NCBI GenBank assembly: GCA_964567995.1
Contig: CAZMOB010000001.1
Location: 372,001-436,000, forward strand
Source: JAGOTP01 sp964567995
GTDB taxonomy: Bacteria > Patescibacteriota > Patescibacteriia > 2-12-FULL-60-25
Length of the DNA: 64,000 nucleotides
Reading direction: 5' to 3'
Under the pieces are notes generated by a model. It worked only from the letters and a program-made list of their open reading frames with translations. It ran no database searches and was not told the origin of the DNA. Of this stretch, positions 31,172-38,412 are shown in pieces (position 1 is the first letter of the stretch; every line of letters starts with the position of its first letter). The position numbers were made by a program, and so were the translations under genes.

Positions 31172-31249
31172 GCCGCATCACCGAACACGGTTCGGTGCCC
31201 TCCGCGGCGCCCCTCTCAAGTGATGACTCAGGTCGTCGAGTGAGAGGGG
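31172..31249 (+). ncRNA. Structured RNA element B
   Basis: Same layout as element A. Hairpin 1 is GCCGC/GCGGC enclosing CACCGAAC-ACG-GTTCGGTG (31172-31208). Hairpin 2 is CCCCTCTCA/TGAGAGGGG enclosing TGATGAC-TCAG-GTCGTC (31210-31249). Stems are kept while many bases change relative to element A, which is evidence for a selected RNA structure. Confidence 0.55.
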
Positions 31250-31341
31250 TACCACTACAACTGAGAACATAGGCGCCTACCCGAACACGCAAGCTCTCTT
31301 AAGCACGTGGTGTGCTGGAGACGCTTGAAAAGAGGTGCCCT

Positions 31342-31842
31342 ATGTCGCTCGAGCCGTGTGACCCCAATCACTGCCCCGTCTGCCCTGTGTGCAATATCGA
31401 GACTGGTGGTTATTATCTGGAGGAATGCGATAGCAAGATCTATGACGATACCTCCATCACGCTGAAGGGTGGTCGCCACATCAGCGAGTTCTGCGGTCTG
31501 GAGTGCATCGCCGCTTTTCTCGAACAGGTCAACCCTGACGAGCTCGTCTGGATGCCTTGCGAGAGTCACTTCTCGTGGATGGCCAATCTCGATGAGGGCG
31601 GAATGCACTGCGGTCACTGCGCTGTGATCGACCTCGAGAAGGGCGTGTCGCCGTCTGACAGCCGGTTGCATTTCCGCATCGACGGTTGGCACGGGTCGTT
31701 CGTTGATGGAGGAGTGCTCTTTTGCTCTATCACGTGCGGTATTGCGTATATTCGTGCTCATGCTTTCAAGTCACAAAAAGAGAACCCGTATCATCATCGG
31801 GAACTCCTCGAAAGCATGTGCGCCTATAAGCACCCTCATTAG
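31342..31842 (+). CDS. Zinc-knuckle protein (two FCS/MYM-like repeats)
   Basis: 166 aa from MSLEPCDPNHCPVCPVCN, with Shine-Dalgarno GAGGTG 5 nt upstream deciding the start. Two units have the same plan as the first island II protein: CPVCPVCNIETGGYYLEE with FCGLECIAAFLEQ, and CGHCAVIDLEKG with FCSITCGIAYIRAH. Each ends in a short helix after the second cysteine pair. An extra cysteine cluster lies at the N terminus. The two proteins are therefore paralogues of one architecture within the same transcript. No enzyme domain or membrane segment. Confidence 0.68.
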   Translation: MSLEPCDPNHCPVCPVCNIETGGYYLEECDSKIYDDTSITLKGGRHISEFCGLECIAAFLEQVNPDELVWMPCESHFSWMANLDEGGMHCGHCAVIDLEKGVSPSDSRLHFRIDGWHGSFVDGGVLFCSITCGIAYIRAHAFKSQKENPYHHRELLESMCAYKHPH

Positions 31843-31885
31843 TTAACACATACATTACAGATTTTATTGTCACACACTCGTGACC

Positions 31886-31931
31886 GACGGACACCCACCC
31901 TGGGAGTCACTGCTCGGTGCGGGTGTTTGTC
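31886..31931 (+). terminator. Terminator-like hairpin of island II
   Basis: GACGGACACCC (31886-31896) pairs with GGGTGTTTGTC (31921-31931) using two G-U pairs, with a 24-nt loop. Confidence 0.55.
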
Positions 31932-31963
31932 GTCTCTGGCGATATCTTAAGAAACTAGCAAAC

Positions 31964-31994
31964 AAAAACACCGCACGATTTGTGCGGTGTTTTT
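31964..31994 (-). terminator. Intrinsic terminator next to tRNA-Val
   Basis: AAAAACACCGCAC/GTGCGGTGTTTTT with a 5-nt loop. T-runs occur on both strands, so it can end both the tRNA (minus) and island II (plus). Confidence 0.9.
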
Positions 31995-32070
31995 GGTGGA
32001 CGCTGTGGGATTCGAACCTACGACCCCCTCGGTGTAAACGAGGTGCTCTAACCAACTGAGCTAAGCGTCC
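31994..32070 (-). tRNA. tRNA-Val(TAC)
   Basis: The cloverleaf reads from the minus strand: acceptor GGACGCT/AGCGTCC, D arm TAGCTCAGTTGGTTAGAGC, anticodon loop with TAC, T arm with GGTTCGAATCC. CCA is encoded. It reads GUA and other GUN codons by wobble. Confidence 0.95.
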
Positions 32071-32123
32071 TTGGGATAAATTGTGGAGGTATGCTGCCGG
32101 TTTTTCTCCCAAACGTCAATGCA

Positions 32124-32906
32124 TTAGGCTAGGGAAAACAGGAAGTCGTGAACCGACTTCTGAGTGGATCGGGGAAATAAGGTAGTGAGTTGGTCAACTG
32201 CAGTCGCTACTTCTTGCAAGACCGACCGGGGCGCGCTGAGCGCTAATACGGATTTCAATGGTTCTCGTAAGAGAAAACGGATCGTCTGTAGGACAGGGTA
32301 GGAAATCCAATCACCCATATTTGGCGACTGCGGACTGCGTGTAACGCACTTCCGACAAATGATTCCACCTTGGTCCAAAGACAACCAAACCGCCTCTTTC
32401 TCTGGATTATCTCCACACAGACGACAACGATCGAACTCCATGCCGTAGCCCTCCGTTTGCAAAATATGCAAGGCAAACGAAGAGAAGAGCAATGCTGAGC
32501 GATCAGTAGAAATACGGGCTGCCTCTGGACCCGACAAAAGTTCGTGCAATTCATTCAACAAGGCAAAAATTTCTTCGTTTGGAACAGCCGCTTCTGTGGA
32601 GCGCGCGACCAGAGCGACTGCGCTCCCGAAAATCGCCATCCCAGGTAATGATGTCCGAAGACCGTGACTCGAAGCACACGTCTGAGCGACCGCGATTTTG
32701 TCGTAGGCGCTGCCTTTTGCGACCATTACTTCGATTTTTGAATAAGGCTCAATATGCCCACGCTGCTTGGAATGAGCACTACGTACTCCACGTGCGATCC
32801 CAACCAACTTTCCATACCGCTCACCATACAAAGTAAGCCAAACGTCCTGTTCTTTAAACGGTTCCGCCAAGAGTACGAAGGCGGTGTCGCGCAGATAGCT
32901 GCTCAT
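32124..32906 (-). CDS. recO: DNA repair protein RecO
   Basis: 260 aa. The N-terminal OB fold starts MSSYLRDTAFVLLAEPFKEQDVWLTLYGE, typical of RecO. The zinc-binding CRLCG and CRKC pairs sit around residues 160-190, followed by a helical C-terminal domain. RecO loads RecA at single-strand gaps with RecR. It precedes ruvX by 9 nt in reading order on the minus strand, so recombination functions cluster here. Confidence 0.92.
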   Translation of the reverse strand: MSSYLRDTAFVLLAEPFKEQDVWLTLYGERYGKLVGIARGVRSAHSKQRGHIEPYSKIEVMVAKGSAYDKIAVAQTCASSHGLRTSLPGMAIFGSAVALVARSTEAAVPNEEIFALLNELHELLSGPEAARISTDRSALLFSSFALHILQTEGYGMEFDRCRLCGDNPEKEAVWLSLDQGGIICRKCVTRSPQSPNMGDWISYPVLQTIRFLLREPLKSVLALSAPRSVLQEVATAVDQLTTLFPRSTQKSVHDFLFSLA

Positions 32907-32915
32907 GCGAGCATC

Positions 32916-33329
32916 CTAGCCTGTCCGCGCGGTTCGATCGAGATAGCCCTGCAAAATTGCTGCTGCCGCCAGGTCATCCGTCGGTCCGCGACGCTCGCCG
33001 TCTCTCGCCTGACGCTCCGCCAAACGCGTTGACCAGGTCTCATTCTCTTCATGGACAATGAGACCCGCTTGGCGACACGCCTCGATCACCTGACGAATCT
33101 CTTTCGTCTGACCTGTTTCATGGGTTTGATCATTCAGAGGAAACGGGAGACCAATAACGATCTCCGTAATTCCCTCTTTTGCAGCGAGATGAACGAGCCG
33201 CTGGACCATATCCGAAAGCGACCTACCAGAAGCCTGTAAGACTTCCAAGGGGGTCGCAAGGCGCGTCTCTGTATCACCAAGCGCAATGCCGATGCGGCCT
33301 CGTCCGTAATCAACTCCGAGTAGGCGCAT
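32916..33329 (-). CDS. ruvX: Putative Holliday-junction resolvase RuvX/YqgF
   Basis: 137 aa RNase H-fold protein. Hallmarks are LGVDYGRGRIGIALGD (catalytic Asp at residue 6), EIVIGLPFPLNDQTHETGQT and the late acidic motif DDLAAAAILQGYLD. In E. coli YqgF acts in 16S rRNA 5' processing; resolvase activity has been shown for some members. Full length. No SD visible before MRLLGVDYG. Confidence 0.92.
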   Translation of the reverse strand: MRLLGVDYGRGRIGIALGDTETRLATPLEVLQASGRSLSDMVQRLVHLAAKEGITEIVIGLPFPLNDQTHETGQTKEIRQVIEACRQAGLIVHEENETWSTRLAERQARDGERRGPTDDLAAAAILQGYLDRTARTG

Positions 33330-33349
33330 GCAAGCAATGAACTTGGTCC

Positions 33350-33838
33350 TTATTTTGTAACCTTCGTTTGTTTCTTTACCGCATCAAGGAAAGCAGCGCG
33401 GGCTCGAGAAACAGTCTTTTGGTAGGACTTCAACGCAGCACTGGAGCCGAAGGCGCCAAATCCGCAGTACGGCTCTTCCATCGCCCCCCAAGCAAAGCCA
33501 AGATCTGTTTGATACTTTTTGTACTCATCAGCTAATGGGTGTTCTTGAGCCTCAATTCCTGGAAGCTTCTTCCCCTCTTCTTCGAGCGTCCGAACATCTT
33601 TTTGATGAGCCGCCTTCGCCGCGGCGGTTAGACAACGTGATGTTGGGTTCTCAATCTCGACCTTTTCATCGCCATACCGCTTATTTGGGTTATACAAATT
33701 CATGGCAATAGTCGATTTTGTAGCCTTTTTTACAACCTTCTTGGCCGTCGCTGCTTCTGTCGCAAACGGAGAAAAGAGTCCAACCAAAAAAGAACAGATG
33801 GCCAAAGAGCTGACGACTCGACGAGTGGTATACTCCAT
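33350..33838 (-). CDS. Secreted or periplasmic hypothetical protein, 162 aa
   Basis: A signal peptide is clear: basic MEYTTRRVVS, hydrophobic SLAICSFLVGLFSPFA, likely cleavage after TEA or EAA near residue 29. A lysine-rich linker follows. The mature part has two cysteines (SRCLTAAAK and EEPYCGFGAFG) that could pair, and helices ending VSRARAAFLDAVKKQ. The family is not recognised. It lies 20 nt upstream of ruvX on the same strand and may share its transcript. Confidence 0.7.
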   Translation of the reverse strand: MEYTTRRVVSSLAICSFLVGLFSPFATEAATAKKVVKKATKSTIAMNLYNPNKRYGDEKVEIENPTSRCLTAAAKAAHQKDVRTLEEEGKKLPGIEAQEHPLADEYKKYQTDLGFAWGAMEEPYCGFGAFGSSAALKSYQKTVSRARAAFLDAVKKQTKVTK

Positions 33839-33879
33839 AGGAATCCAAGCGTAGCACGGTTTTGGAACTCAGACGAGTT

Positions 33880-33892
33880 TTGCGTCGTAAAA
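33880..33892 (+). repeat. Copy of the TTGCGTCGTAAAA motif before rnhB
   Basis: Ends 7 nt before the rnhB ATG and continues ATACTTATATG. The 20 nt GTTTTGCGTCGTAAAATACT are shared exactly with the GH1 upstream region, which suggests a common promoter or operator. Confidence 0.6.
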
Positions 33893-33899
33893 TACTTAT

Positions 33900-34532
33900 A
33901 TGATCCTCCCCTCCTTCCGGCTAGAAAAACAACTCAGAAAAACTGGTTTGGTGGTCCTTGTTGGAACGGATGAAGCTGGCTCAGGTGCCTGGGCAGGACC
34001 GGTCTTTGCAGGCGCTGTCGTGTTCGGCCCTAAACTACCGACCCTTCCTCCCCTACTCCGTGACTCCAAACTTCTCTCCCCTAAACAACGAGAACAGATC
34101 TTCGATTGGGTCACAAAGAAGACAGAGGGCTGGGCCGTCGGTGAGGCCAGCGCTCTAGAAATCGATCGTTTGAACATTCGTCAGGCTGGCTTCCTCGCCA
34201 TGCGACGAGCGATTGAAGGACTCCATCGTCAGCCCGATCTCGTTTTATCCGACGGCTTCGCCTTACCTGAAACCTATCCCTGGCCAAGCCAAGGGATCAT
34301 TAAAGGTGATCGCCTGGTCGCCTCCATCGCCGCTGCTTCAATTATCGCCAAGGTCTTACGAGATCAACGACTCCGCGAATTGGACGAGCTTCATCCTGGC
34401 TACGGATTCGCGATCCACAAAGGGTATGGGACATCTCTCCACAGACGAGCCCTGGAACGATTTGGACCATCGCCCATTCATAGGGTAAGCTACCGACCAG
34501 TTACTGAATGTCTGCTTAAAATAACGTCATGA
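33900..34532 (+). CDS. rnhB: Ribonuclease HII
   Basis: 210 aa. It removes ribonucleotides and RNA primers from DNA-RNA hybrids. Motifs are VGTDEAGSGAWAGPVFAGAV (catalytic DEG-type motif, here DEAG), the helix DSKLLSPKQRE, LVLSDGF with the third acidic residue, and KGDRLVASIAAASIIAKVLRD. The second residue of the usual DEaGRG is kept, but GRG reads GSG. The start ATG 33900 is directly preceded by the shared motif and lacks an SD. It overlaps gpsA by 4 nt, so the two are coupled. Confidence 0.93.
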   Translation: MILPSFRLEKQLRKTGLVVLVGTDEAGSGAWAGPVFAGAVVFGPKLPTLPPLLRDSKLLSPKQREQIFDWVTKKTEGWAVGEASALEIDRLNIRQAGFLAMRRAIEGLHRQPDLVLSDGFALPETYPWPSQGIIKGDRLVASIAAASIIAKVLRDQRLRELDELHPGYGFAIHKGYGTSLHRRALERFGPSPIHRVSYRPVTECLLKITS

Positions 34533-35509
34533 TTGCCTTTCTTGGAGCAGGAAACATCGCTACAGCTCTCGCCCTCATCCTTGGCAAGCGAGCACGCCGG
34601 ATTGCCCTCTACTCAATCGAGCCAGAGGTTATCGCTAGCATTAATACTCATCACCAAAATCCAAAGTATTTGCCCAGACATCTTCTTCCAACGAATGTCT
34701 TCGCCACCGATAATATCCGCGAGGCCCTCAAAGGCGCTCGCGTTGTTTTTATTGCCGTTCCTTCACAGGCTGTCGCTGAAGTCTTCTCCCTTGCCCTCCC
34801 CCATCTAGAACCAGATGCTGTCATCGTGAGTGTGACGAAAGGGTTCGATCCGGAGACCTTTCACCCACTCATTTTGCAACAGATCGAACTCATGCCAAAG
34901 GAGATCCAAAAGCGGTTGGTTCTGCTAGGTGGTCCCGCCATCGCAAATGAACTCGCGATGAGCGAGGTTACAGGCTTGGTGATGGCTTCAAATGAACGCT
35001 CTGCTTGTGAAACCATTCGAACTCTTCTCTCTCATTCACAAGTTCAGATCAGTTTGTCTTCTGACATGATTGGTGTTGGTCTGTGTTCGGCTTTGAAAAA
35101 TGCCTACAGCATCGGGCTTGGCTTATGTGACGGACTAGAAGTCGCCACCAATACCAAAGGGTTTATCTTTACAACCGCTCTCCAAGAAATGGCCGACCTC
35201 GTAGAAGCGGCGGGTGGCCAACGCGAAACAACATTCGGCATTGCCGGACTAGGTGATCTGTTCGTTTCAGGCAACTCGTTCCATGCAAAAAATCGGCTAT
35301 ACGGACAAAAACTCGTGACGAGTACGAGCAAAGATCCTCAAAAACTCGAACTCACAACGGTGGAAGGCATCAGTGCCTGCAACACAGCGGTTCGACTCGC
35401 CAAGACCCATCACGTAAAAACTCCTCTACTAGACGCGATTCACGCTTGTTTGGAACGCTCGCAACGGTTTTCCCTACCTTTTGAGAAATACTTACGTGGA
35501 CGAACTTAA
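34529..35509 (+). CDS. gpsA: NAD(P)H-dependent glycerol-3-phosphate dehydrogenase
   Basis: 326 aa. It makes sn-glycerol-3-phosphate for phospholipids. The N-terminal Rossmann motif is IAFLGAGNIATALALIL (GxGxxx, with A replacing the usual W). VVFIAVPSQAV is followed by the substrate/catalytic segment VGLCSALKNAYSIGLGLCDGL, which contains the active-site lysine, and FGIAGLGDLFVSGNS. Its 3' end overlaps the convergent peptidase gene by 18 nt. In a CPR genome it suggests at least partial handling of lipid precursors. Confidence 0.93.
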   Translation: MIAFLGAGNIATALALILGKRARRIALYSIEPEVIASINTHHQNPKYLPRHLLPTNVFATDNIREALKGARVVFIAVPSQAVAEVFSLALPHLEPDAVIVSVTKGFDPETFHPLILQQIELMPKEIQKRLVLLGGPAIANELAMSEVTGLVMASNERSACETIRTLLSHSQVQISLSSDMIGVGLCSALKNAYSIGLGLCDGLEVATNTKGFIFTTALQEMADLVEAAGGQRETTFGIAGLGDLFVSGNSFHAKNRLYGQKLVTSTSKDPQKLELTTVEGISACNTAVRLAKTHHVKTPLLDAIHACLERSQRFSLPFEKYLRGRT

Positions 35510-36517
35510 CAGGTGATACGCTCCTTCTTTGAAACCCAAATGATCATCAAACCAGACTTCGGCCACATCGACAAACAAATCGATATGGTATTTCGTTTCT
35601 TTTGGTTTCATCCCAGGCTTTTTATAGATCGCGTGCTTCTCCCCTAAAGAGACATGCACTCCTAGTTGGCGCTCGAAGGTCGTGATATCGGACACCGGCC
35701 GTGTCTTTGAAAAGGCTCGATTGAGTCCGAACCCCAGCTCACGGATGTACGGATCCTCGTTTTGTTTGACCATGGCAAAAATATCCTTGAATTCCTGTGG
35801 AGCGGACTCATCGATCGAGTGCACGAGCCCATCTTGGACTTGAATATGGAATGGCTTAACGATACGCGTTCTGAAATCCATTCCTCCGTATCCAAAGACC
35901 GAAGCGATCCCGTTCACTCCCGACAGATCAACAAGCTCAGTAAACACTTCTCCAATCGGAAAGGTGCCGCCCACATTCTCCATGCCGCGATAATCCCCCG
36001 TGTTTTTCTTGGCTGATTCGAACGGTCCTTGATAGACGAGCTCCGCCCCATCAAGCGATCTGACTCGAATCTGTTTGGTCTGCTGAATCAGTTGGCTCAA
36101 GCCTTCCCCATGCGAACGATAATACTCGGTATCATAGGCGAGCGAATCTACGTAGGCTTCGATTTCCTCAGCCGTCTGAAGACGATTCAAATGAGGGTGC
36201 TCGATCGTCCGCAAGCCGCGCCGGAAGAGCTCAATTCGAATGCGGAAGGCGTCGAGCCGAAAACTAGAGGACTGAACTAATACGACCAATGCGCCGGGCT
36301 TCAAGCCATCGATCGCACATTTCACCACTTCCGAACCTTCATCAGGAAAAGACAGAAACGTCGCCCAAGGCAAGGCCGTTCGATACGCATCCAAGACCTG
36401 GCGTGTCAGCTCGACTTCTTCGTCATAGATCACCAAGGCCTCATCCCCGAGTTGGCAGGGCAGGGCGTGTCTCAGAATCGAGCGAATGTTGGCTTTTAGA
36501 GGGTTTGTGACAGACAT
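35492..36517 (-). CDS. M29-like metallo-aminopeptidase
   Basis: 341 aa with the ligand pattern of thermophilic aminopeptidase T/AmpS. E is in FPIGEVFTELVDL, E in IRELGFGLNRAF, H in GVHVSLGEKHAIY, and Y, H and D in KETKYHIDLFVDV, in the family order. The N-terminal half is a Rossmann-like domain without obvious motifs. M29 enzymes are cytoplasmic dimers that release N-terminal residues. The start at 36517 is the only ATG. The gene overlaps gpsA tail-to-tail. Confidence 0.8.
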   Translation of the reverse strand: MSVTNPLKANIRSILRHALPCQLGDEALVIYDEEVELTRQVLDAYRTALPWATFLSFPDEGSEVVKCAIDGLKPGALVVLVQSSSFRLDAFRIRIELFRRGLRTIEHPHLNRLQTAEEIEAYVDSLAYDTEYYRSHGEGLSQLIQQTKQIRVRSLDGAELVYQGPFESAKKNTGDYRGMENVGGTFPIGEVFTELVDLSGVNGIASVFGYGGMDFRTRIVKPFHIQVQDGLVHSIDESAPQEFKDIFAMVKQNEDPYIRELGFGLNRAFSKTRPVSDITTFERQLGVHVSLGEKHAIYKKPGMKPKETKYHIDLFVDVAEVWFDDHLGFKEGAYHLLSSST

Positions 36518-36604
36518 GGCGACAGAGTACTCGATTTAAAAGAAAACGCCTATCTTTATAGACAGATCTACTCCAAATACGGCTAAAAAATAGAGTGGGT
36601 ACGC

Positions 36605-36634
36605 TTGACAAGTATCCGCTCAGAGTAATATTAT
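36605..36634 (+). promoter_or_regulatory. Promoter of island III
   Basis: TTGACA (36605-36610), an 18-bp spacer, TATTAT (36629-36634). An overlapping TAATAT is also present. It is followed by CACAC-GCGTT-GTGTG in the leader. Confidence 0.7.
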
Positions 36635-36684
36635 TTTATATTCGCACACGCGTTGTGTGTGATGCACCAATAGGGAGATTCCTC

Positions 36685-37344
36685 ATGAAGATCCGTAGCT
36701 CATTCACCCACCCCTATCTCGCAACCCTCGTCCTGCTCGGAGGCTGCGCGTCCGATCCCACGGACACGGAGAACCCCACCAACCCGAACCCGGGACAGTG
36801 GCCCTTTAGCCCGACGGAGTGCCGCTGGGACAATCCGAATCCGACCAGGCTGTACGGGGTCCGCATCAACGACTTCACCCGCGAGCCCTGGGTCACCATC
36901 GAGACCGAGGTGGAGGTGAGCCCCCCGACACCCATCACGGGCTACGAACTGCACGCACTGGTCGACTGGTTGGGTCGAGGGCGTTGGGATCCCTACGGGT
37001 ACACGCTGCGGGAGGACTACCGAGATGGGCAGGAGGTCCTGCTCGAGTGGCTGACCTGCCAGCAGGGGCGGTTCAATCGCCGCTATCCCTTCAAGATCCA
37101 CATCCACGCCCCGCCCGGACAAGGGGTGCGGCTGGCGATCTGGGGCAGCATCAGTGCCAGGATCGGCGACCCGATTGAGGTCGGTCGCCGGATCGAGGAA
37201 GGCCAGAACTGCGCGGACATCGACTCACGGCTCAGCGCGCTCGCCTTCAGGTGCGCCCACCGTAAGTGCGGCATGCGCACGACGGAGATTCTGACAAATG
37301 GGGGCCAGCGCTACTGCGCGCTGGAGCTCTACTCGGCCCCCTAG
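36685..37344 (+). CDS. Island III lipoprotein, 219 aa
   Basis: The lipoprotein signal is clear: MKIRSSFTHPYLATLVLLGGC, with lipobox LGGC and Cys21 as the expected acylated residue. A disordered linker rich in Asp, Thr, Pro and Asn follows. The mature domain is not recognised. It is beta-rich with many Trp and Tyr (ITGYELHALVDWLGRGRWDP) and has four to five cysteines in the last third. A good Shine-Dalgarno GGGAG precedes ATG 36685. Codons are GC-rich, unlike neighbours. Style resembles lipoproteins of high-GC Gram-negatives such as Myxococcota, an impression only. Confidence 0.7.
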   Translation: MKIRSSFTHPYLATLVLLGGCASDPTDTENPTNPNPGQWPFSPTECRWDNPNPTRLYGVRINDFTREPWVTIETEVEVSPPTPITGYELHALVDWLGRGRWDPYGYTLREDYRDGQEVLLEWLTCQQGRFNRRYPFKIHIHAPPGQGVRLAIWGSISARIGDPIEVGRRIEEGQNCADIDSRLSALAFRCAHRKCGMRTTEILTNGGQRYCALELYSAP

Positions 37345-37369
37345 ACCCACCACACGCGCCATCCAATGG

Positions 37370-37408
37370 GAACCTCGCCACTCGAGACCCTATTGGGTGG
37401 CGCGGTTC
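37370..37408 (+). terminator. Intrinsic terminator of island III
   Basis: GAACC-T-CGCCAC (37370-37381) pairs with GTGGCG-C-GGTTC (37397-37408), followed by TTATTT. Confidence 0.82.
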
Positions 37409-37424
37409 TTATTTAAAAGAGTTG

Positions 37425-38258
37425 TTAATGTCCGATAATTCTGACGACTTCGACCAAACCCCAAATCCCAAGTCCAATGAAGGCTAAACTCCCGATAAAC
37501 GAAATAAGCGAGTTCTTCACCACTCGAATGGTGCGTTCTGGAGAGAGGTACAAAAATAAATTGAGCAACATATGACCCAAGAAGACTCCTGTTCCGAAAC
37601 CAAAGACGTTGACGATACTGAAGAGTGGGACGTACCCAGCGAAATCGTCCAAACCAAGAATAAATGGAATGGTGAACGAGGTTACAAAGAGTGGCCAAAA
37701 ACGGAGCGAGCCCTCCTTCGTTGCCTTCAGATTGGGTAACACAAAACGCAGAACTGGTGCGACTAACTTATTGAATTTGTCGAGAACTTTCTCCAACGCC
37801 CGAGCCGCCTTTTTGACAGCGGAGAAGCCGACACCGTCATCCGTCACATGCTCCAGACTGTCTTCGGCCAATTTGAACAAAACAAGGGCGGCGAGGAAAA
37901 CCATGAGCGCCAAGAGCCACCGTACTTCTTTAAAGAAGGTCCAGATTAAAAGAATGGCCAATGTCCCAAGAGCATTCCCAAGGGCGGTGCCTATCTCAAT
38001 CGCAATTCGGCTCTTCCAATCTGCATTCTTTTCCATCAAACGGCCGATAAAAATGGCAAAGTCAATCGACGTTTTAAGATAGATCGTGAGCCCCACAACG
38101 ACATCTACCCAACGAATCTGCAAAAGAATGTCGGTGGCAGTGAAGCGATTCAGTCCGGTAATTTCTAGCCACAAGAGCCCGACCAAGGCTAGACACACAA
38201 CAGCCGTCAGTACGAGGGGTAAAATCTGACGTTTAAAGACGGAGTCCGGAGATGTCAT
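37425..38258 (-). CDS. Multi-pass membrane protein, transporter-like
   Basis: 277 aa with about seven membrane helices. The two halves each carry an acidic residue in a helix (LTIYLKTSIDFAIFIGRLME and FTIPFILGLDDFAGYVPLFS), followed by a glycine-rich helix (GTALGNALGTLAILLIW and NVFGFGTGVFLGHMLLNLFL). This internal two-fold pattern is reminiscent of LysE/CadD/TerC-type small exporters, but I cannot assign a family. A central soluble loop of about 50 residues is charged. Native codon style; it is flanked by islands III and IV. Confidence 0.65.
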   Translation of the reverse strand: MTSPDSVFKRQILPLVLTAVVCLALVGLLWLEITGLNRFTATDILLQIRWVDVVVGLTIYLKTSIDFAIFIGRLMEKNADWKSRIAIEIGTALGNALGTLAILLIWTFFKEVRWLLALMVFLAALVLFKLAEDSLEHVTDDGVGFSAVKKAARALEKVLDKFNKLVAPVLRFVLPNLKATKEGSLRFWPLFVTSFTIPFILGLDDFAGYVPLFSIVNVFGFGTGVFLGHMLLNLFLYLSPERTIRVVKNSLISFIGSLAFIGLGIWGLVEVVRIIGH

Positions 38259-38306
38259 AGAAGATAAAGAGATGGTAGCATCTCTGACGATTTTACACCT
38301 AGTTCA

Positions 38307-38335
38307 TTGACGTTTCTTGGATTTTTTGCTATCTT
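38307..38335 (+). promoter_or_regulatory. Promoter of island IV
   Basis: TTGACG (38307-38312), a 17-bp spacer, TATCTT (38330-38335). Confidence 0.65.
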
Positions 38336-38351
38336 TCGGCGTTCGTCGAAT

Positions 38352-38370
38352 AGCCTCAGACAGGCTTTTT
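38352..38370 (+). terminator. Attenuator-like hairpin in the kinase leader
   Basis: AGCCT-CAGAC-AGGCT followed by TTTT, between the promoter and the kinase start. A similar short hairpin plus T-run precedes the island I gene. Confidence 0.45.
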
Positions 38371-38412
38371 GACGATCAGCTCATTCAACAACTGGCACGA
38401 AGAGGCAGAAAA

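Noticed and set aside
29380..31188. 602-aa minus-strand open frame across island II
   Set aside because: It is an antisense artefact of GC-rich coding on the plus strand. The plus-strand genes have a promoter, structured cysteine motifs and sensible starts.
31870..32112. 80-aa minus-strand frame
   Set aside because: It is the tRNA-Val gene and terminator read as protein.
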